A DNA stretch of 64,000 bases from Spirodela intermedia (taxonomy: Eukaryota; Streptophyta; Magnoliopsida; Alismatales; Araceae). The position numbers and the translations under genes were made by a program. This document shows, piece by piece, positions 40,816 to 54,057 of the stretch (position 1 is its first letter; each line of letters begins with the position of its first letter). The notes under the pieces are model-generated. The model was not told the DNA's origin, did no database searches, and saw nothing but the letters and a program-made list of their open reading frames with translations. The stretch lies in assembly GCA_902729315.2 (NCBI GenBank), contig LR746272.1:6573827-6637826 (forward strand), read 5' to 3'.

Positions 40816-41267
40816 GTACCTCACAGCTTCCCCACACCGGCGCAGCTGAACGCGAGCAAGAGATCTCCCGCAGTCGTGGAGTCGGAGCACCAGAGCAGCT
40901 TCAGCTGCTGCTCGACGAAATGCCCTCCGGCGAGGACCAGCCACGCCTTTTGACACCAAGCGTCGAACACTTGTCTCCTTTCTTGTGCTGACTGCCCCGC
41001 CGCCACCTCCGCCGCCGCCGCGTTGGGCCTTGGCGTCTGCCTGCTGGGAATCTCCCAGGTCGTTTCGTCCGGACTCGCGTTGAACTACGCGTGGGAGGCC
41101 CACTGAGACGGCGACGAAATTATATCTCAAGCCTGGTTGTTGTCAACGCCCCCACCCCCGAGCAGGGTAAATTATTATTCACTACCCGGGAACTGAAGCT
41201 GTGCGGCATCCCCGCGCACAAAATTATAAATTACGCGCATGGGCTCCCTCCAGGGACCCGGTGCAGT

Positions 41268-41275
41268 TATAAATA
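41268..41275 (+). promoter_or_regulatory. TATA box of the IPT gene
   Basis: TATAAATA lies 139 bases upstream of the ATG at 41407. An in-frame ATG at 41239 is upstream of this box and so should not be in the mRNA, which decides the start. Confidence 0.6.
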
Positions 41276-41406
41276 TATCTAATGGGTGGCCTCGCGGCGG
41301 AGAACGAGACCAGAACAGGCGGCCGCCACCACTACTCCGCCGCTCGCCGCCGCCGCCGCCGGCGACCGTCGTCTTGGTTCGCGGCCGGCGAAAAATTGGC
41401 GGCTCT

Positions 41407-42465
41407 ATGAGGAGGGTTCTCTCTAGCCGGCGATGCGCGGCCGAATGGGGAGGCAGCTGCTGCAGCAGCACCTCGGAGTACCAGGCTGCGGCGCGCGGCG
41501 GGGGGAAGAGGGAGAAGGTGGTGGTGATCATGGGGGCGACGGGGACGGGGAAGTCAAAGCTCTCCATCGACCTGGCGGTGCGGATGCCGCCGGCGGAGGT
41601 GGTCAACTCCGACAAGATGCAGGTCTACGCCGGCCTCGACTTGACGACGAATAAGATCACCGCCGCCGAGCGCTGTGGCGTTCGGCACCACCTACTCGGG
41701 GAGCTCGACCCGGCGGCGGGGGAGCTCTCCGCCGCCGGGTTCCGGTCGCTCGGCGGCGCCGCTGTCGCTGACATCGCCGCCCGCCGGCGGCTCCCCATCG
41801 TCGCCGGCGGGTCAAACTCCTTCATCCACGCGCTCATGGTCGAGGACTACCGGCGCCCTCTCTCACTGGGGGCGCCGCCACCTGCGCCGCCGGCGAGGCT
41901 GCGGTACAGGGGGTGCCTGCTGTGGGTCGACGTGTCAGCGGCGGCGCTGTACGAGCATTTAGACCGGCGCGTGGAGGAGATGCTGGCGGCCGGGATGTTC
42001 GAGGAGCTGGCGGCGAACTACGACCCGTGTCGGCAGCGGGGGCAGGGGGGATACGTGGGGCCCTGGCGGGCCATCGGAGTCCCCGAGTTCGACCGCTACT
42101 TCGAGAGGTTCTCGCCGGGGGCGGCTGTGGGCGGCGGCCCGGGGGCGGCTGCGGCGTACAGGGCGGCGGTGGAGGAGATCAAGTTGAACACGCGGCGGCT
42201 GGCGGACGTGCAGGTGCGGAAGATCTGGCGGCTGTGGGCGGCGGGATGGCGGCTGCGGCGGCTGGACGCGACGGCGGCTGTGGCGGCGGCGCTGGAGGGG
42301 AGGGGGAGGGCCGACGTGGAGGCGGCCTGGGAGAGGGACGTGGTGGGGCCCAGCTTAGAGGCGGTGGCAGCGCTCTTGCAGGGAGAGGAGGAGACGACCG
42401 TTGCGGCGGCGGCGGAGGAGGAGGAGGAGGAGGTGCTCAGACCTCTCCGGCTGAGGCTCGGGTAG
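41407..42465 (+). CDS. Adenylate isopentenyltransferase (cytokinin synthase), single exon
   Basis: Transfers a dimethylallyl group from DMAPP to the N6 of ATP or ADP, the first step of isopentenyladenine and zeatin cytokinin synthesis. The 352-residue protein starts with an Arg/Ser/Ala-rich stretch (1-37) that could be a plastid transit peptide. Then follow the P-loop GATGTGKS (residues 43-50), VVNSDKMQVYAGLDLTTNKI, GVRHHLLGELDP, PIVAGGSNSFIHAL, LLWVDVSAAALYEHLDRRVEEM and GPWRAIGVPEFDRYF, and finally VEEIKLNTRRLADVQVRKI. These are the hallmarks of adenylate IPTs rather than tRNA IPTs, and no tRNA-type zinc finger follows. Intronless structure is usual for this group. The tail is Glu-rich (EEEEEE). 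GC content and CpG density are far above those of the neighbours. The start was chosen from the TATA box at 41268. Confidence 0.93.
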   Translation: MRRVLSSRRCAAEWGGSCCSSTSEYQAAARGGGKREKVVVIMGATGTGKSKLSIDLAVRMPPAEVVNSDKMQVYAGLDLTTNKITAAERCGVRHHLLGELDPAAGELSAAGFRSLGGAAVADIAARRRLPIVAGGSNSFIHALMVEDYRRPLSLGAPPPAPPARLRYRGCLLWVDVSAAALYEHLDRRVEEMLAAGMFEELAANYDPCRQRGQGGYVGPWRAIGVPEFDRYFERFSPGAAVGGGPGAAAAYRAAVEEIKLNTRRLADVQVRKIWRLWAAGWRLRRLDATAAVAAALEGRGRADVEAAWERDVVGPSLEAVAALLQGEEETTVAAAAEEEEEEVLRPLRLRLG

Positions 42466-42657
42466 GCGGCGCCGCCCTCCCTGTATCCCTTCCTTCTCCC
42501 TCCTCCCTCGTGGAATTTAGAAAATATCGCCTTTTCTCTCTCCTAAAATCACAGGAAAAAAAGGGTTTGAGGACGATAAATCGTAGGAATTCAGCAAACC
42601 CAACCATGCAGGCAGCCAAGAACGGAGATTGCGAGGGAGGGAGGAACTCAGCAGAAG

Positions 42658-42659
<2 letters not shown>

Positions 42660-42693
<34 letters not shown>

Positions 42694-42861
42694 CTCCTAT
42701 CTCCCTCCCTTGATTACCTTTCCTTTGGTAGGGAGCAGAAATTGGGGACTCGAGGAAGTCGTCTTGCTCGTAGGTTGGTGTGAGGCGAGAGCTGAGAAGT
42801 AATAGAGAGAGAGAGAGGAATTGAGAAAGAGAGGAATTTAGAGAGAGAGAGAGAGAGAGAG
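42660..42861. repeat. CT and GA microsatellites downstream of IPT
   Basis: A CT run (42660-42690) and GA runs (42804-42815, 42841-42861) lie within 400 bases of the IPT stop. Another CT run is at 43123-43146. Confidence 0.85.
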
Positions 42862-45639
42862 GAGTTAAGCGTCCCAGCGGCCGTCGCCGGCGGTTCGGAG
42901 GGGGGGCTGTGAATGCTTCGTAACTCTCTCTGCGAAAGGGAATGTCCACTACCCTGCCATCTTACGTTCCCAACATGTTTCTCTCTCCTCTCTCTCTCTA
43001 ACCGTGTTTTCAAAACTTCCCAGGCCTGCAGCGTCTGCAGCCGTTGTCACCCACCTGTACGACTGAGTATTCACATTAACGCCCAAAAGGTTCTCTTCTC
43101 TCTCTCCTCTATTCTCCCTTCTCTCTCTCTCTCTCTCTCTCTCTCTGGCTCGCTAACGGAGTCAGTCGAGGAGCGGGATCTGTCAGGGAGGCGAAGACGG
43201 TACGGCCCGGCGTTGATCGCTTGCCAGCGTCGTAAGCCCGGCAGAGCCTTGGGATGCGATGTCGGATTGAGACACCTCCCGGTAACTGGAAACGCCGAGT
43301 GGGCACGTGAGGGGCACCCCTAGTACGAGCTCTGCACTCGTACCCTCGGCGGGCAGGTCGGAAAGGCCCTCTCACCCTTTTCCCAGTGGATCCTCCTCTC
43401 GACAGAAAGATCACCGTAACCCCTCCGCACCGTTACCTCTCTTCTAAGATATTTGGGGGTAGTTGGGGTGGGTCTGGTTACCGTGTTGGACTCTTGGGGC
43501 TGAGTCTATGGCTTGTGGGGCCTCGGCTTGCTTGGGCCCACAAACTATGAGGCTTTTGAGGCCTGGAGGGAGGGGTTCTTTGAGGTGGCTCTTGTAGACT
43601 ACCATATTATGCCATTCAATTAGGGACTTGCTAGTCATGAAAGAGTTATAAATGGTTTCCTACTGAGATTCCACCAAAAGTTGACTGAAGAAGAGTCAAT
43701 TCTGGATATCCTAATCTTAAATGTGGAATTTTAATGGTGTGACATTGACCAAAGATATCTATCATGGAACATTAGTTTGATAAACAGGCAAGGCATTATC
43801 AACATTAATAGCTGGCGGCCCTTTATTTTTCTCCACTTAGTTATAATCTAAGAATGATCTAGATATTCAGCTAATTAGAAGAAGCATAATACTAGAAATT
43901 AGTATTGATTTTATCCAACACTAGTGGCCAATGCTATTAAACTCCTTAATTTTACAACATCATGCAATGTTATCTATCAATCACATATATGGGGAACTGA
44001 ATTATACTTGATAGGAAATGTTCTTCAATAAACCAAACATTCAAGTCATGTGAAAGTTGTCTCATGTATAGAATAAAATCCATGTAATGACTACATTGAG
44101 CTTAATGCTCACATCAATGTAGGTTAAGCTAATATCAAATTCAATTTGAAAATAATAAAAGAGGAATAAAACTTGCAACTCTTAAGCTTGTGAACCTCTA
44201 ATTTACAATATAGAAGAACGTCACTTGACCAACTTCTCTGAATTTTCTTGGTTCTTGACGTCTAACATTATTGACATTTAATTTTTTTATATGATTGACT
44301 ATATTCAAAGTTTTGTGAAGGATATAAATAATTTTATCTTGTATTTTCAAAGCCTAAAGGTTACAAATGCCAAAACTTAAAAAGGTTCTTGTTACTTTCT
44401 CAACATGTATCACATAAACTTTTATGTCACTAGAGAGAGGAGCTGAAATAACCAAGGTAGAGTAATAATCCGATAGAACTCTGTCAGCCCAAAAAAGTAG
44501 TCATAGTGAATTTCAAACATTGAAGCCTAAAGTCAATAGATTATGTATTGAGGTTACTTGAGGTAAAAATGTTGATTGTTCCACCATATACATGGGCGAA
44601 TTTAAGAATACTATTAAATTTCTTTCAATGTAGGGGGGCAGGGGATGAAGTCCTAAGTTGTAAGATTTCTGATCCCTATACCACGAATTTTTTTTCTAGA
44701 CCTATGTGGGATCTTGCATGAAGGATGAAACCATACATAGATTTACCAAGGCCCTTGATAATCTTGTCTTGATTATACCTTACACATGGTATAGAGGACA
44801 CATTTATTGAGGGATTCATTTTTCAAAATCTAAGTAATGAATCCCTTGAGAAGGCACTTCAAAAATTGTACAAATAAAAAACTAGAGAAATCATGCATTG
44901 ATTATAAAATGAAAAGACAAGTGACTACTAGAAGGACATTATTGTTGGCTTTGAAGAGCTTTAAATGTCTGGATGATGAAAAAAAATTAATTTGATAATT
45001 ATGAATGGTAATTTTCTGTTATGATAAACATGTGATTTGAAATAATTTAATTAAAGTGAATAAAAGTATTGAATATAGATGAAGGGCAAAATAGTCTAAA
45101 TTTTGTAACATAAATGAGTAAAATGTTTTTTATTTGCAAGATGATGTCATAGGTATGGGCAGATATCTTGTTGAAAATCTTATCTAAAAAGCAACATGAT
45201 GGAACAAATAATGCGTTCAAATTTGCTGAGTTGAAATTATTATGAATTTTACAAGATAAAAGGGTGTATTTAGTGGATTTCTAAGTGCACGTGCAACCCA
45301 GTAAACACCATCCAACTAGCCATTGAAACGACCATTGGAGCCCAATAAATTGTATATCAAAGAAGGCCTTTGGCCCATAAGAGTTATTGAGTGAGCAAGA
45401 GGAAAGGAAATTCAAAAAGAGGAGCTGCGCATGCCCTCAACATTTTCTTCCTTAGAGTCAATATTAGATTGTTGTCCTTGAGCATATGAAGACCAAAAAG
45501 ATCAATCATGATCAAGCCCACAATAACTCTCGCCTAAATTTTAACCTTCCATTTAGGAAAAGTTTCCTGTGAAACTTGGTGAGAGTTGAGCCCTTCCATT
45601 TAGTAGATAACGTCTATCTTCAAAGGGTGGAGTAGGTTA

Positions 45640-46270
45640 GATGTTCTCAATAAACTAGGAAAAGAATATACCATTTCAGAAATAAATAGAAAACTTTTGA
45701 GATCTATTACTTCAAATTGGAAGTCATAGCCCACTGAGATTTAGGAGGCAAGAAACTAGGCAAAACTATCACTAGACGAGCTCATGGAATCTTCATTACC
45801 ATATGAACTTACTTAGTACATACTCAGAATTTTCAGACAAACAGTCTAAGAAGTCTTGCTTTCAAAGGTGAAGAATCATTTAGTATTTCCACTGAACGTG
45901 ATGAAGATGAAATTTTACTATTAATAGTCAAAATATTTAAGCATTATCTCTTGGGAAAGGTGTCAAATCAAGTTGACAAAAACGTTCACAAATTCTGATA
46001 AACAAAATCTTGAATAATAAAAGAAAATGAAGTGGCTTACTACAAATGTTAGAAGGTAAGGTGCTTCAAGACGAATTGCATGCTGCTGAAGAGGTACAAA
46101 AAGAAGAGGGTGATGATAGGTACATGGAGGAACGAAGAGAGTTTTTCTTTTGAGTTAGAAAGAGAAAGGATTGGAAATACATGCTTAATGACCCTGAAAA
46201 ATGAGGTACATATCAATGGATCTATGACTGAAACTTCTGTTGATGAGATTGAGGAATTATTTTCTTCATA
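45640..46270 (+). mobile_element. Degenerate Ty1/copia gag fragment
   Basis: Translated across frame breaks, the region follows the order of plant copia gag. It reads DVLNKLGKEYT, NRKLLRSITSNWK, AKLSLDELMESSLPYELT, then LRSLAFKGEESFS with an acidic SISTERDEDEILLL. A CCHC-knuckle-like remnant, CFKTNCMLLKRYKKKR, follows, and then MIGTWRNEESFSFE. Stops and frameshifts interrupt it, and the knuckle has lost residues. No protease, integrase or reverse transcriptase is recognised after it. Confidence 0.65.
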
Positions 46271-47109
46271 AAAAAATTAAATATGAAATAAAAATTCTAA
46301 ATGGGAAGAGTACAAGGAGTCAAGCAAGGATTAGCAAAGGAAAAAATATGAGCTAGAAATGAAGTTACCAAAAAACAAATAAGGAAAATAATGGGAAGTT
46401 CTTATTCTTTGTTTTATCACAAAGTAGAGAGTGAGGATAGAGGGGAAGAGTCTCCCTTTGATCCTTCTGTCATGTAAGGATCAATTGAGGACGAAAACAT
46501 ATTAAGGTCAAATCTCCAATTAAAATTAAATGGTAGGAAGATGGTAGGGGGTCCTTTTTCCTCTGCTATGTCACCTAACAGAAACCAAAGATAGGGAGGA
46601 AGAGTTTCCTTGTGACCCTTGTGTCACCCAAGGATCAATCAAGATATAATATTTTAAATCCTTAATATTAGGCTAATAATAGGGTCCATTACTCCTTTAA
46701 CATTAGGCTCAATAATCAGACTAATTCACCTTTAGTCTTTGTCTAATAATCAAATCATTTTGAACTTGAATTAAAAATCAGCAACTAAATCAATTTCAAC
46801 TTAATTTAAACTAAAATAAATGAGGATAAAATACAAGACTATTTTATATTATTATTCATAGAAATTACTCAAATTATGTGTCCTAATTTATCATACCACC
46901 TAAACTTAACTAGAAACATTTAATATCTTAATATGAATAAATAATTCAAATTAATACTTAGCCAAATTATTAATTTATCCAATATGATGTGATTATCATC
47001 AAAATACTTGTGACAACTAACTCATCAAAAGTAACTACTATGGATTTAGAGCTTGGTTTCTTCATCAAAATTCATGTCATGTAGACTTAGTCCCAAATTT
47101 CACTCTCCC

Positions 47110-47830
47110 ACATGAATATTGTGTCACTCACATATTTTTTTCCTCAAGAGTGCCTTTGTGTTGCCATAAAAGTTGGGATGCACCATTAGTAGTGTCTGCT
47201 TAGGACAATTCATCAATGTGTTTGCTTTCTTTGCCTCTATGATTTTAGGAGTCAGATGTGGAAGACTAGATGAATTGTTAGTCTTCTTAGTAGGTGGCAT
47301 TGGTTGGTCAGCATATCTATCTAGTAGTGTCATATTGTTAAAGGATCTTTCGAAGTACACTATGAGCCCCTGGTGTCCTTTACTTCACTTGACATTCTTG
47401 TAAAGTTGTTGGTTCATACATAGAAGAATCTAGTCATTAATGTTACACTTAAATTTATGCTGGCATCAATCCACATACTTCTTCATGTCTTGTGCCCTTG
47501 TGTCAATACTTCTTGTGCCTCCTCCACATACACTTTTTGTGCTTGGGCAACATAGCATGCTACTAGGCAGCATGTTTGTCTACCCACCTTCACTAGTTTA
47601 AATAGCATAAGTGGTTACTACCCAATTGTAAACTCAAATGATGAACAGCCCATTCACAACAACAAACACAGTGGAAGAGGCATTACTCAAGATGATTGTG
47701 TCTTTACCCCAAAAGAGTCGTTTTGTTTCATCATCAAGTCTTGCTTTGCTATTGGTCTATCACACTAATAGTTCTCTAGCTGCACATTGCTTAACCACAT
47801 GTTAATGATGAGAGCCCTTCTTGACTGTCA
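47110..47830 (-). mobile_element. Possible Ty3/gypsy integrase-end remnant
   Basis: On the minus strand, broken frames give strings resembling the integrase end and post-integrase region of gypsy polyproteins: FEFTIG followed by PLML, then AQAQKVYVEEAQEVL, MKKYVD, and an open frame from 47360 with RYADQPMPPTKKTNN. The match is from memory, short and heavily broken, so the class is uncertain. Confidence 0.3.
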
Positions 47831-50800
47831 AAATAGCCTCACAAGGTTATATTTAATGTTTAAATGATTTGAATTGAGTTCTAAAGGTTATTTTTAAGGT
47901 TTAAATCCTTAAGATTATTTTTTCTTGCTATCTTAAAATTATTTTAAGATAAAAAATAATTAATTGAAAAATGATCTACAAGAAAAGCATAAAGTATATT
48001 GTCATATGATATATGTTGACACATGTTGTAGATGATCCATGTGTCAAACATACTTGAGAAATGAAGCATTTCATCTAAAATTCAATCATGACGATTCAAC
48101 CATTACATTGTAGTACTTTCTAATCTATATTATTTCCATATGATGTTATGTAGGTTCTCCAATATATTATGAAGTATCAAATAAACAAGGAAACAAAAAA
48201 TATATTGAACATATCTCAAATAGTGACACATCAGACAAGAACATGAATACAAGTTTAAATAAAATCTCATGATCTGGAGTTGTTGTGATTGTGTAGTTGT
48301 TTTCCATCAAGTTAAAAAGCTTCAATTGAAATTTAAATTTAAAAGACAATAGAGTAGGGAAAATTTAAGATTAGAAGGTCACAACATATGAATTGAGTAC
48401 TTTAATAAATGACAAAAAGTTGAATGAGCAACTCAAACATTTGATATCTCATAAAATTAAGAAAGTAGTCTAAATAAATAAATGTTATCAAAGAAGTGTT
48501 TTGAATTGAATATAAAAAAATTCATAAATATTTAACATTCTCCATCAAGATCTTGGGCATGACTTAGTTGTTGTATAATAAATCAGGTAAATTTAAAATT
48601 TATAAAACTAGAAAATAATGATTTTTAGATTTTTAAAAATATTTTAGAACAAATATATCAATTATAATTTGATAAAAGATCCTAAAAATAGGGGAAATTT
48701 TCTAGGTCAATCACAATGATGTAAAACAATATCAAGTAATATTTTAGAATTTTCTTCAAAGAATATACTTTTATAATTTTTTGACTAATTGATGAATATA
48801 AAATATATTAAAAAATTTATCTAAAAGAAAAATAAGGGTGCAGATGTCAAGATGACATCAACACCCGAAAAATGTGAATTGGGTGACAATAAAGTTCTGT
48901 TCGATGATTCTTACATAATAATTACAAACGATTTAATAGGTCAAATTAAATTTTGTAGAAACAAGAATAATTTTAATTTAATAAAAAAGTGTTTCAAAAC
49001 TTGAAATTACATAAGTTATCACTAAATTAAGTAGAAACTAAGTTTAATATAGGAAAAATAGAGTTCTAACTTTTACAACAAGGATTGTCAGAATTGTGTG
49101 TTCATTAGGATTATCATATAATGTTTACAACCTCAAAGATTCTCTTTAGACATAGACAATGTGGATAATTTGTAGATCTTCTTGTAAAATCTAGAAATTA
49201 ATGAAGTGAGCCATCAAATCGTCTATTGTGGCTATCATTAGCGAAGTAGAAATATGACAACTTTGTGACTCTCCAACAACTCTCACATGATATAGATGAA
49301 CTAAATAGAAGTGTGACACATCTTATAATGTTTTACCTTTAGGTATGTTAATAATTATAAGTTAATAGTTACATCTATATATTAATATCTTATATATAAA
49401 TACTAATTAATAGGTAAAAAATATAACTGTATGTGTTACTAACTCATTATGATATTCATAATATTTTATTATTTAAGTCTTAATATATATTATTTCATTT
49501 ATTTTATTTATATTATAATACTAACTCCACTTGACTTTTATGAAGTCAAATAGTGATTCTCTTATATTTTCTTAATAATTATTTGATTGTAAAAACTTAA
49601 GTGAACTCTTATTATCAAATGAAAGTAATAGAAGAAGCCCAAGTCTTCAATATAAGAAAAAGCTAATGTCTTATGAAGAGGACTTACTTAATATATTTAT
49701 GGGCCCAAGAGAAGATGTCGTCTTGACCTAGTTTATTTGAACTTAAAAGGACTATCAAGAGAGTAGATATAAATCGCCCATAATAGGACACCTTAATATA
49801 ATATTAAAAGTAAGATTAAAATGTTACCCTCATAAAAAAATCTGGGTCATTCACTAAAAGAGTCAGTTATTAATCATAACTATCTATTAGAGGAACTTAA
49901 TTCTATAGAGGTTTAAGACACCTTGCCCCTCTCTTGAAGAGCGCTTTTTGGCTCGCTCTCTAGTAGTAGAGAAGAGATTACTTGAAGTGCATCAAAATTG
50001 TCATAGATCAAGTACCACTTGCCTTAGGGCCAACATAACGAGATTTATGTAAGATCTAGATTTGAGCATTCTTGTAGATCTGCACAACATAGTATGTGGA
50101 AGATAGATTAACTCTTAGTTCGAATTAGTTTTATCACTTATTCTATTATTTGATTGCATTAGATTTATTCTCTCCCCTTTGTCACACTTTTCATTTATCT
50201 TGTCTTTATCCTTGTTAGATTAATTCAATTTTTTACAATCTCAAGTATAAATATATGTATATATAAGAAATAAAATAAGTAAAATTTTTACTCTTATTAC
50301 TCAAGCTCTCTGAAAATCGACCCTTACTTATCCTAAATAGAAGAGTGAGGTTTTATAAATATTATTTATATGAACTTGATTACATCATAATGACATATAT
50401 AACCTCTAAATTGAATTCATCGATCTACATAATAAAAAGAGACTCTTCATCACATTTGATATACTTTCAAGAAGTAGTGACTCATCTCCCAAAAAATCAT
50501 TCTCTTCTCGATGATAGTATATTTGTTGATCAATCAAAGATAATTTACTTAATAAATTCTTAATATTTTTATCTAAAATTATTCAAAAATTTAATAATGA
50601 TGCTTCACAAATTGTGTTAGTGATATTTTTAACAACAATTGAGTAATTATGATAACTTAATTATTCACTAGAAATATATAAGAAAATTAAGATTTAATTA
50701 GAAAAAATACAAGTTTTTAGTTTTGATAAGATTCAAACTCTTATTAGTCTCTTACTTGCATGAGAGAGAGTGATATAAGTACATGAATACCTTTATAAAG

Positions 50801-53800
50801 TGATGTCATAAGAATATATCTTTCTCATAAATAAAAGGTATTTTAGATAGTAAAATTATTAAAAACTTCTAGAGAGGTTGTGATTACTAATTTAGTTCAA
50901 CATCAGTTATATGTTGAATTTTGAGGTGGATATATAATAATATGAGATTTTATAATTAATGTGTCCCTTTCTTACATGTGTATGATTGCTCCTTGCCCTA
51001 TGCTTAGCTTGCCACTAGTGACATGGAAGGAGAGTGACACACATGTCCCCTAATAATTCTTCTTTAGTCACTCTAGCCCTTGCTTGTGACTCCACTTGAT
51101 TATGTTTGTCACCTACTTGTGAGCATTGGTATGTTCCTCTCTTATTCTATCTTTTTATTTTATTTTTATAAAAATTATATAAATAACTAAAAATTTAAAT
51201 AAATTAAAAATCACTTTTCATAATTTGACATAAATATAAGTTTATTTATTATGAGTTAAGGTTAAAAATATATAATTAATTAATTATTTAACTTATGATA
51301 ATAAAAACATTAATTTTCATGACACACTTGTCAACAATGAATTAACTATTATAATACTCTTCATCAACTTAGTTCGGTGATTAAATAACTCAAAAATTAC
51401 AACCAACACTCACACTATTAAGCTATAAAGTATTTAGGTTGTGAGAAAAAGTAAGATTTTATGAAAGCACAAGAAGTTGGTAATAGTATTTGAATTGAGA
51501 AAAGGTACTATTTAAAAGAATAATTAATACTAGAGGAAAGTTTTCTCTATTATTAGAAGTAGACAAATGATGAGAAAATTAGTATAATAGTTATATACTT
51601 TTTGGTGAGAGTATGCTAAATTTCTTTTTTACTATAAATATTGTGTCACAATTGTGTTGATGCATGAACTTCATTTGTTCATATATTATTAGTTGTGAAC
51701 ACATAGAGAAACATATATAAGTGATCAATGTAGAACTGAAAATTCTATAAAATTTCCAAAAATCCCAATTCACCCCTTAGCTGTTACAAACTTGTTCTAA
51801 TTATAATTTCTTGAACTTGAGCCTATCTTTGAATTGTAATTTGTTGAATAAGACTTTACCCACTTGAATATAAAACATTTAACCCACAATTGATAGAAAA
51901 TATTTTGACATCGTCATTTGATTGAAAATAAATACTCTAATTGGTATGGTGGGTGAGTTTTTTAGTCAATAAATTAAAAGATGACAAATTAACATGTATC
52001 GAACTGAATTAACATTAATATCAAGCAAGTAAATGTATTGAGTTAAGGTTCCTCAATGTGCTCCTCCTTTCTCTTGTCATTGTGAAATTATTAATCTTCA
52101 GTAAAATAATAAATTAAACTAATCTATGGATAATAAAGAAAATAAGAGAGAAGAGAGAGTCAAGAGAAGAATGACTCTATCTATTTCAAAAAATGAACAA
52201 TGGATTAGGAAAACTATACAAAATCTGATATGGAAATAATAAGATTATGAATCGTAATGAGATTTAAGATCAATTTAGAAATTGAAACTCAAAACCAATT
52301 AAAAATCAAGGATTTAAATCCACTTTGACACTAAGGACGAGTTGGACGAAAAAATTCAAAATGTGACCTGAATTATTTGATTTTCATTGCATGAATCAGT
52401 TTAGAAATAAAAATAAAGTTAATAAGAACTTGAAAACATCAAGAAATCAGACAGAAAAAGGATTGAAATGAGGGTTGGGAGATGAGCTAAACCTTAAATT
52501 AAAAATCTTGGAAGTAAATCATTTCTATAATTCGTTCACTTGTAACCCAAATGAATCAAATAAATGAATTCAAAAAATTATAAATTATATTTTTATCTAG
52601 AAGAACACAAGATTGGTGAAAATATTAAAGAATATCCCATCTATCTCCTAACAAAAAAGAAGGAAAATAACCTCTTGTTGGTCCTAAATTAGAAATATTT
52701 GTTATCTCATTGGATCGAAAATCCATTACATGTAGTGAGGAATCTAAAAAATCATTTGATTTCAGTGAGAAAGGGCTTATGCTTCTTTGTCCATTTTTCT
52801 ACTTAATTTTTCTGTTCATTTCCAGTCATCTACACCTATTTTTAGATGTTGTCACCAATTTCCACCCATTTTCTGAATTATTTTAATTTAATTAAATAAA
52901 CTGATACAATGGGCCTTATGGGCTTCCTTACTGAGCTCATATTCCCTTATAAATTAACACATATTCTTAAAATGTTCTGAAAAATCATCAAAACATATTT
53001 TGAAAATTATTTTAAAAAATAAATTTCAAAAATTAAACTATGATTCTAAACCTAATAGTGATAGACATAAATGTAAAAATATCAAGTATATTAAGATATA
53101 ATCATGAAATATTTAACATGTTATAAAAGTAGATTAAGTATGTATTCACTCACTTAATTTAAAGTATGATTTACTTGATTTCTCATTAAATCTTAGATCA
53201 TTTAACATGAATTAATGAACTAAAGATATTAATTAGGCTACTTACAACATGAAATAGATGTGTTATCACACCCCCTAACTTAACTCATTACTAGTCCCTT
53301 AGCAATGGAAATAAAAAATAATTTAGGACTAATAGTTGTTAAGTAAATAATAATAATAATATTTCAATATATGAAGAATTTCATAAATTACTTTGCTCAA
53401 ACATGCATTGAGGAAACATGTCTTCCTATTTCATCTTTTCTCAAATCTCCTTAAATGGAAGAAAGAGAAGCTCGAGAAGGAATACAAAAAAAACCTAATT
53501 CACTTGCTGTTGCATCCATGGTACTTAATGGTTATAACATTGGCTGGCAAATTGAGTAACACAACAAGGTTCAAGGATGAAATTTTATCTCTATTGTTCA
53601 AAAATTCAATATGTCATTTAAAATTCAACATTTCTTTTTTTTCTATACAATCAATATTTATAACCAGCAAAAATCAGTCATTAAGTGGTTGAAAGTTTCT
53701 ACCTATCGTAGATGTCCTTGGTTGACACGTACATTATACAATTTATTTATGAATCATTTTTAAATAATATATTTAATATTAGTTAAACTGTTTATATGCC

Positions 53801-53972
53801 TAATGACTATTGGAAACTGGGTCAACAACAAGTGTCAACGGGTTAGGTAAACTTGGAATCTTCAAGGCTACTGTCCTAGGACATAGCTCCTAATTAAAAA
53901 CTATTTTATTTTGGCAGTTTGGAACCCGACCCCGCGGGGTTCCACCGGAAAGTTAAACCAGTTCTTCATTCC

Positions 53973-53999
53973 CTCTCTCTCTCTCTCTCTCTCTCTCTC
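53973..53999 (+). repeat. (CT)n tract in the 5' leader of the MAGL-type gene
   Basis: About 13 CT units in the sense strand end 58 bases before the chosen ATG. Confidence 0.85.
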
Positions 54000-54057
54000 G
54001 TATACCATTGACGAGGCATTTTCTCCGGCGGGCTCCGAGACATCCGATCGCAAGGGG

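Larger units (their letters stand above)
42466..54057. other. AT-rich intergenic region with retrotransposon remnants
   Basis: The first kilobase (3' side of IPT) has CT/GA microsatellites and a GC-rich patch (about 43190-43440) of unknown identity. From 43.5 to 53.9 kb the DNA is AT-rich. Only degraded transposon coding traces are recognisable (copia gag 45640-46270, probable gypsy 47110-47830). No intact gene is supported. Confidence 0.55.

Noticed and set aside
40826-41085. Minus-strand open frame of about 86 residues (contains VFDAWCQKAWLVLAGGHF)
   Set aside because: It looks protein-like but lies in GC-rich IPT upstream DNA, has no ATG and no recognised family. Chance openness in GC-rich sequence is likely.
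40021-41130. 369-residue open frame, mostly Ser/Leu/Pro repeats
   Set aside because: It is a translation of the homopurine tract; low complexity with no family signal.
41239-41406. Upstream in-frame ATG of the IPT gene
   Set aside because: It precedes the TATA box at 41268 and the added residues are not family-like.
47173-47403. 76-residue plus-strand ORF
   Set aside because: Opposite-strand shadow of the probable gypsy remnant.
53911-54057. Upstream in-frame ATG of the MAGL-type gene
   Set aside because: It would translate the CT microsatellite as Ser-Leu repeats; the ATG at 54058 is the better start.
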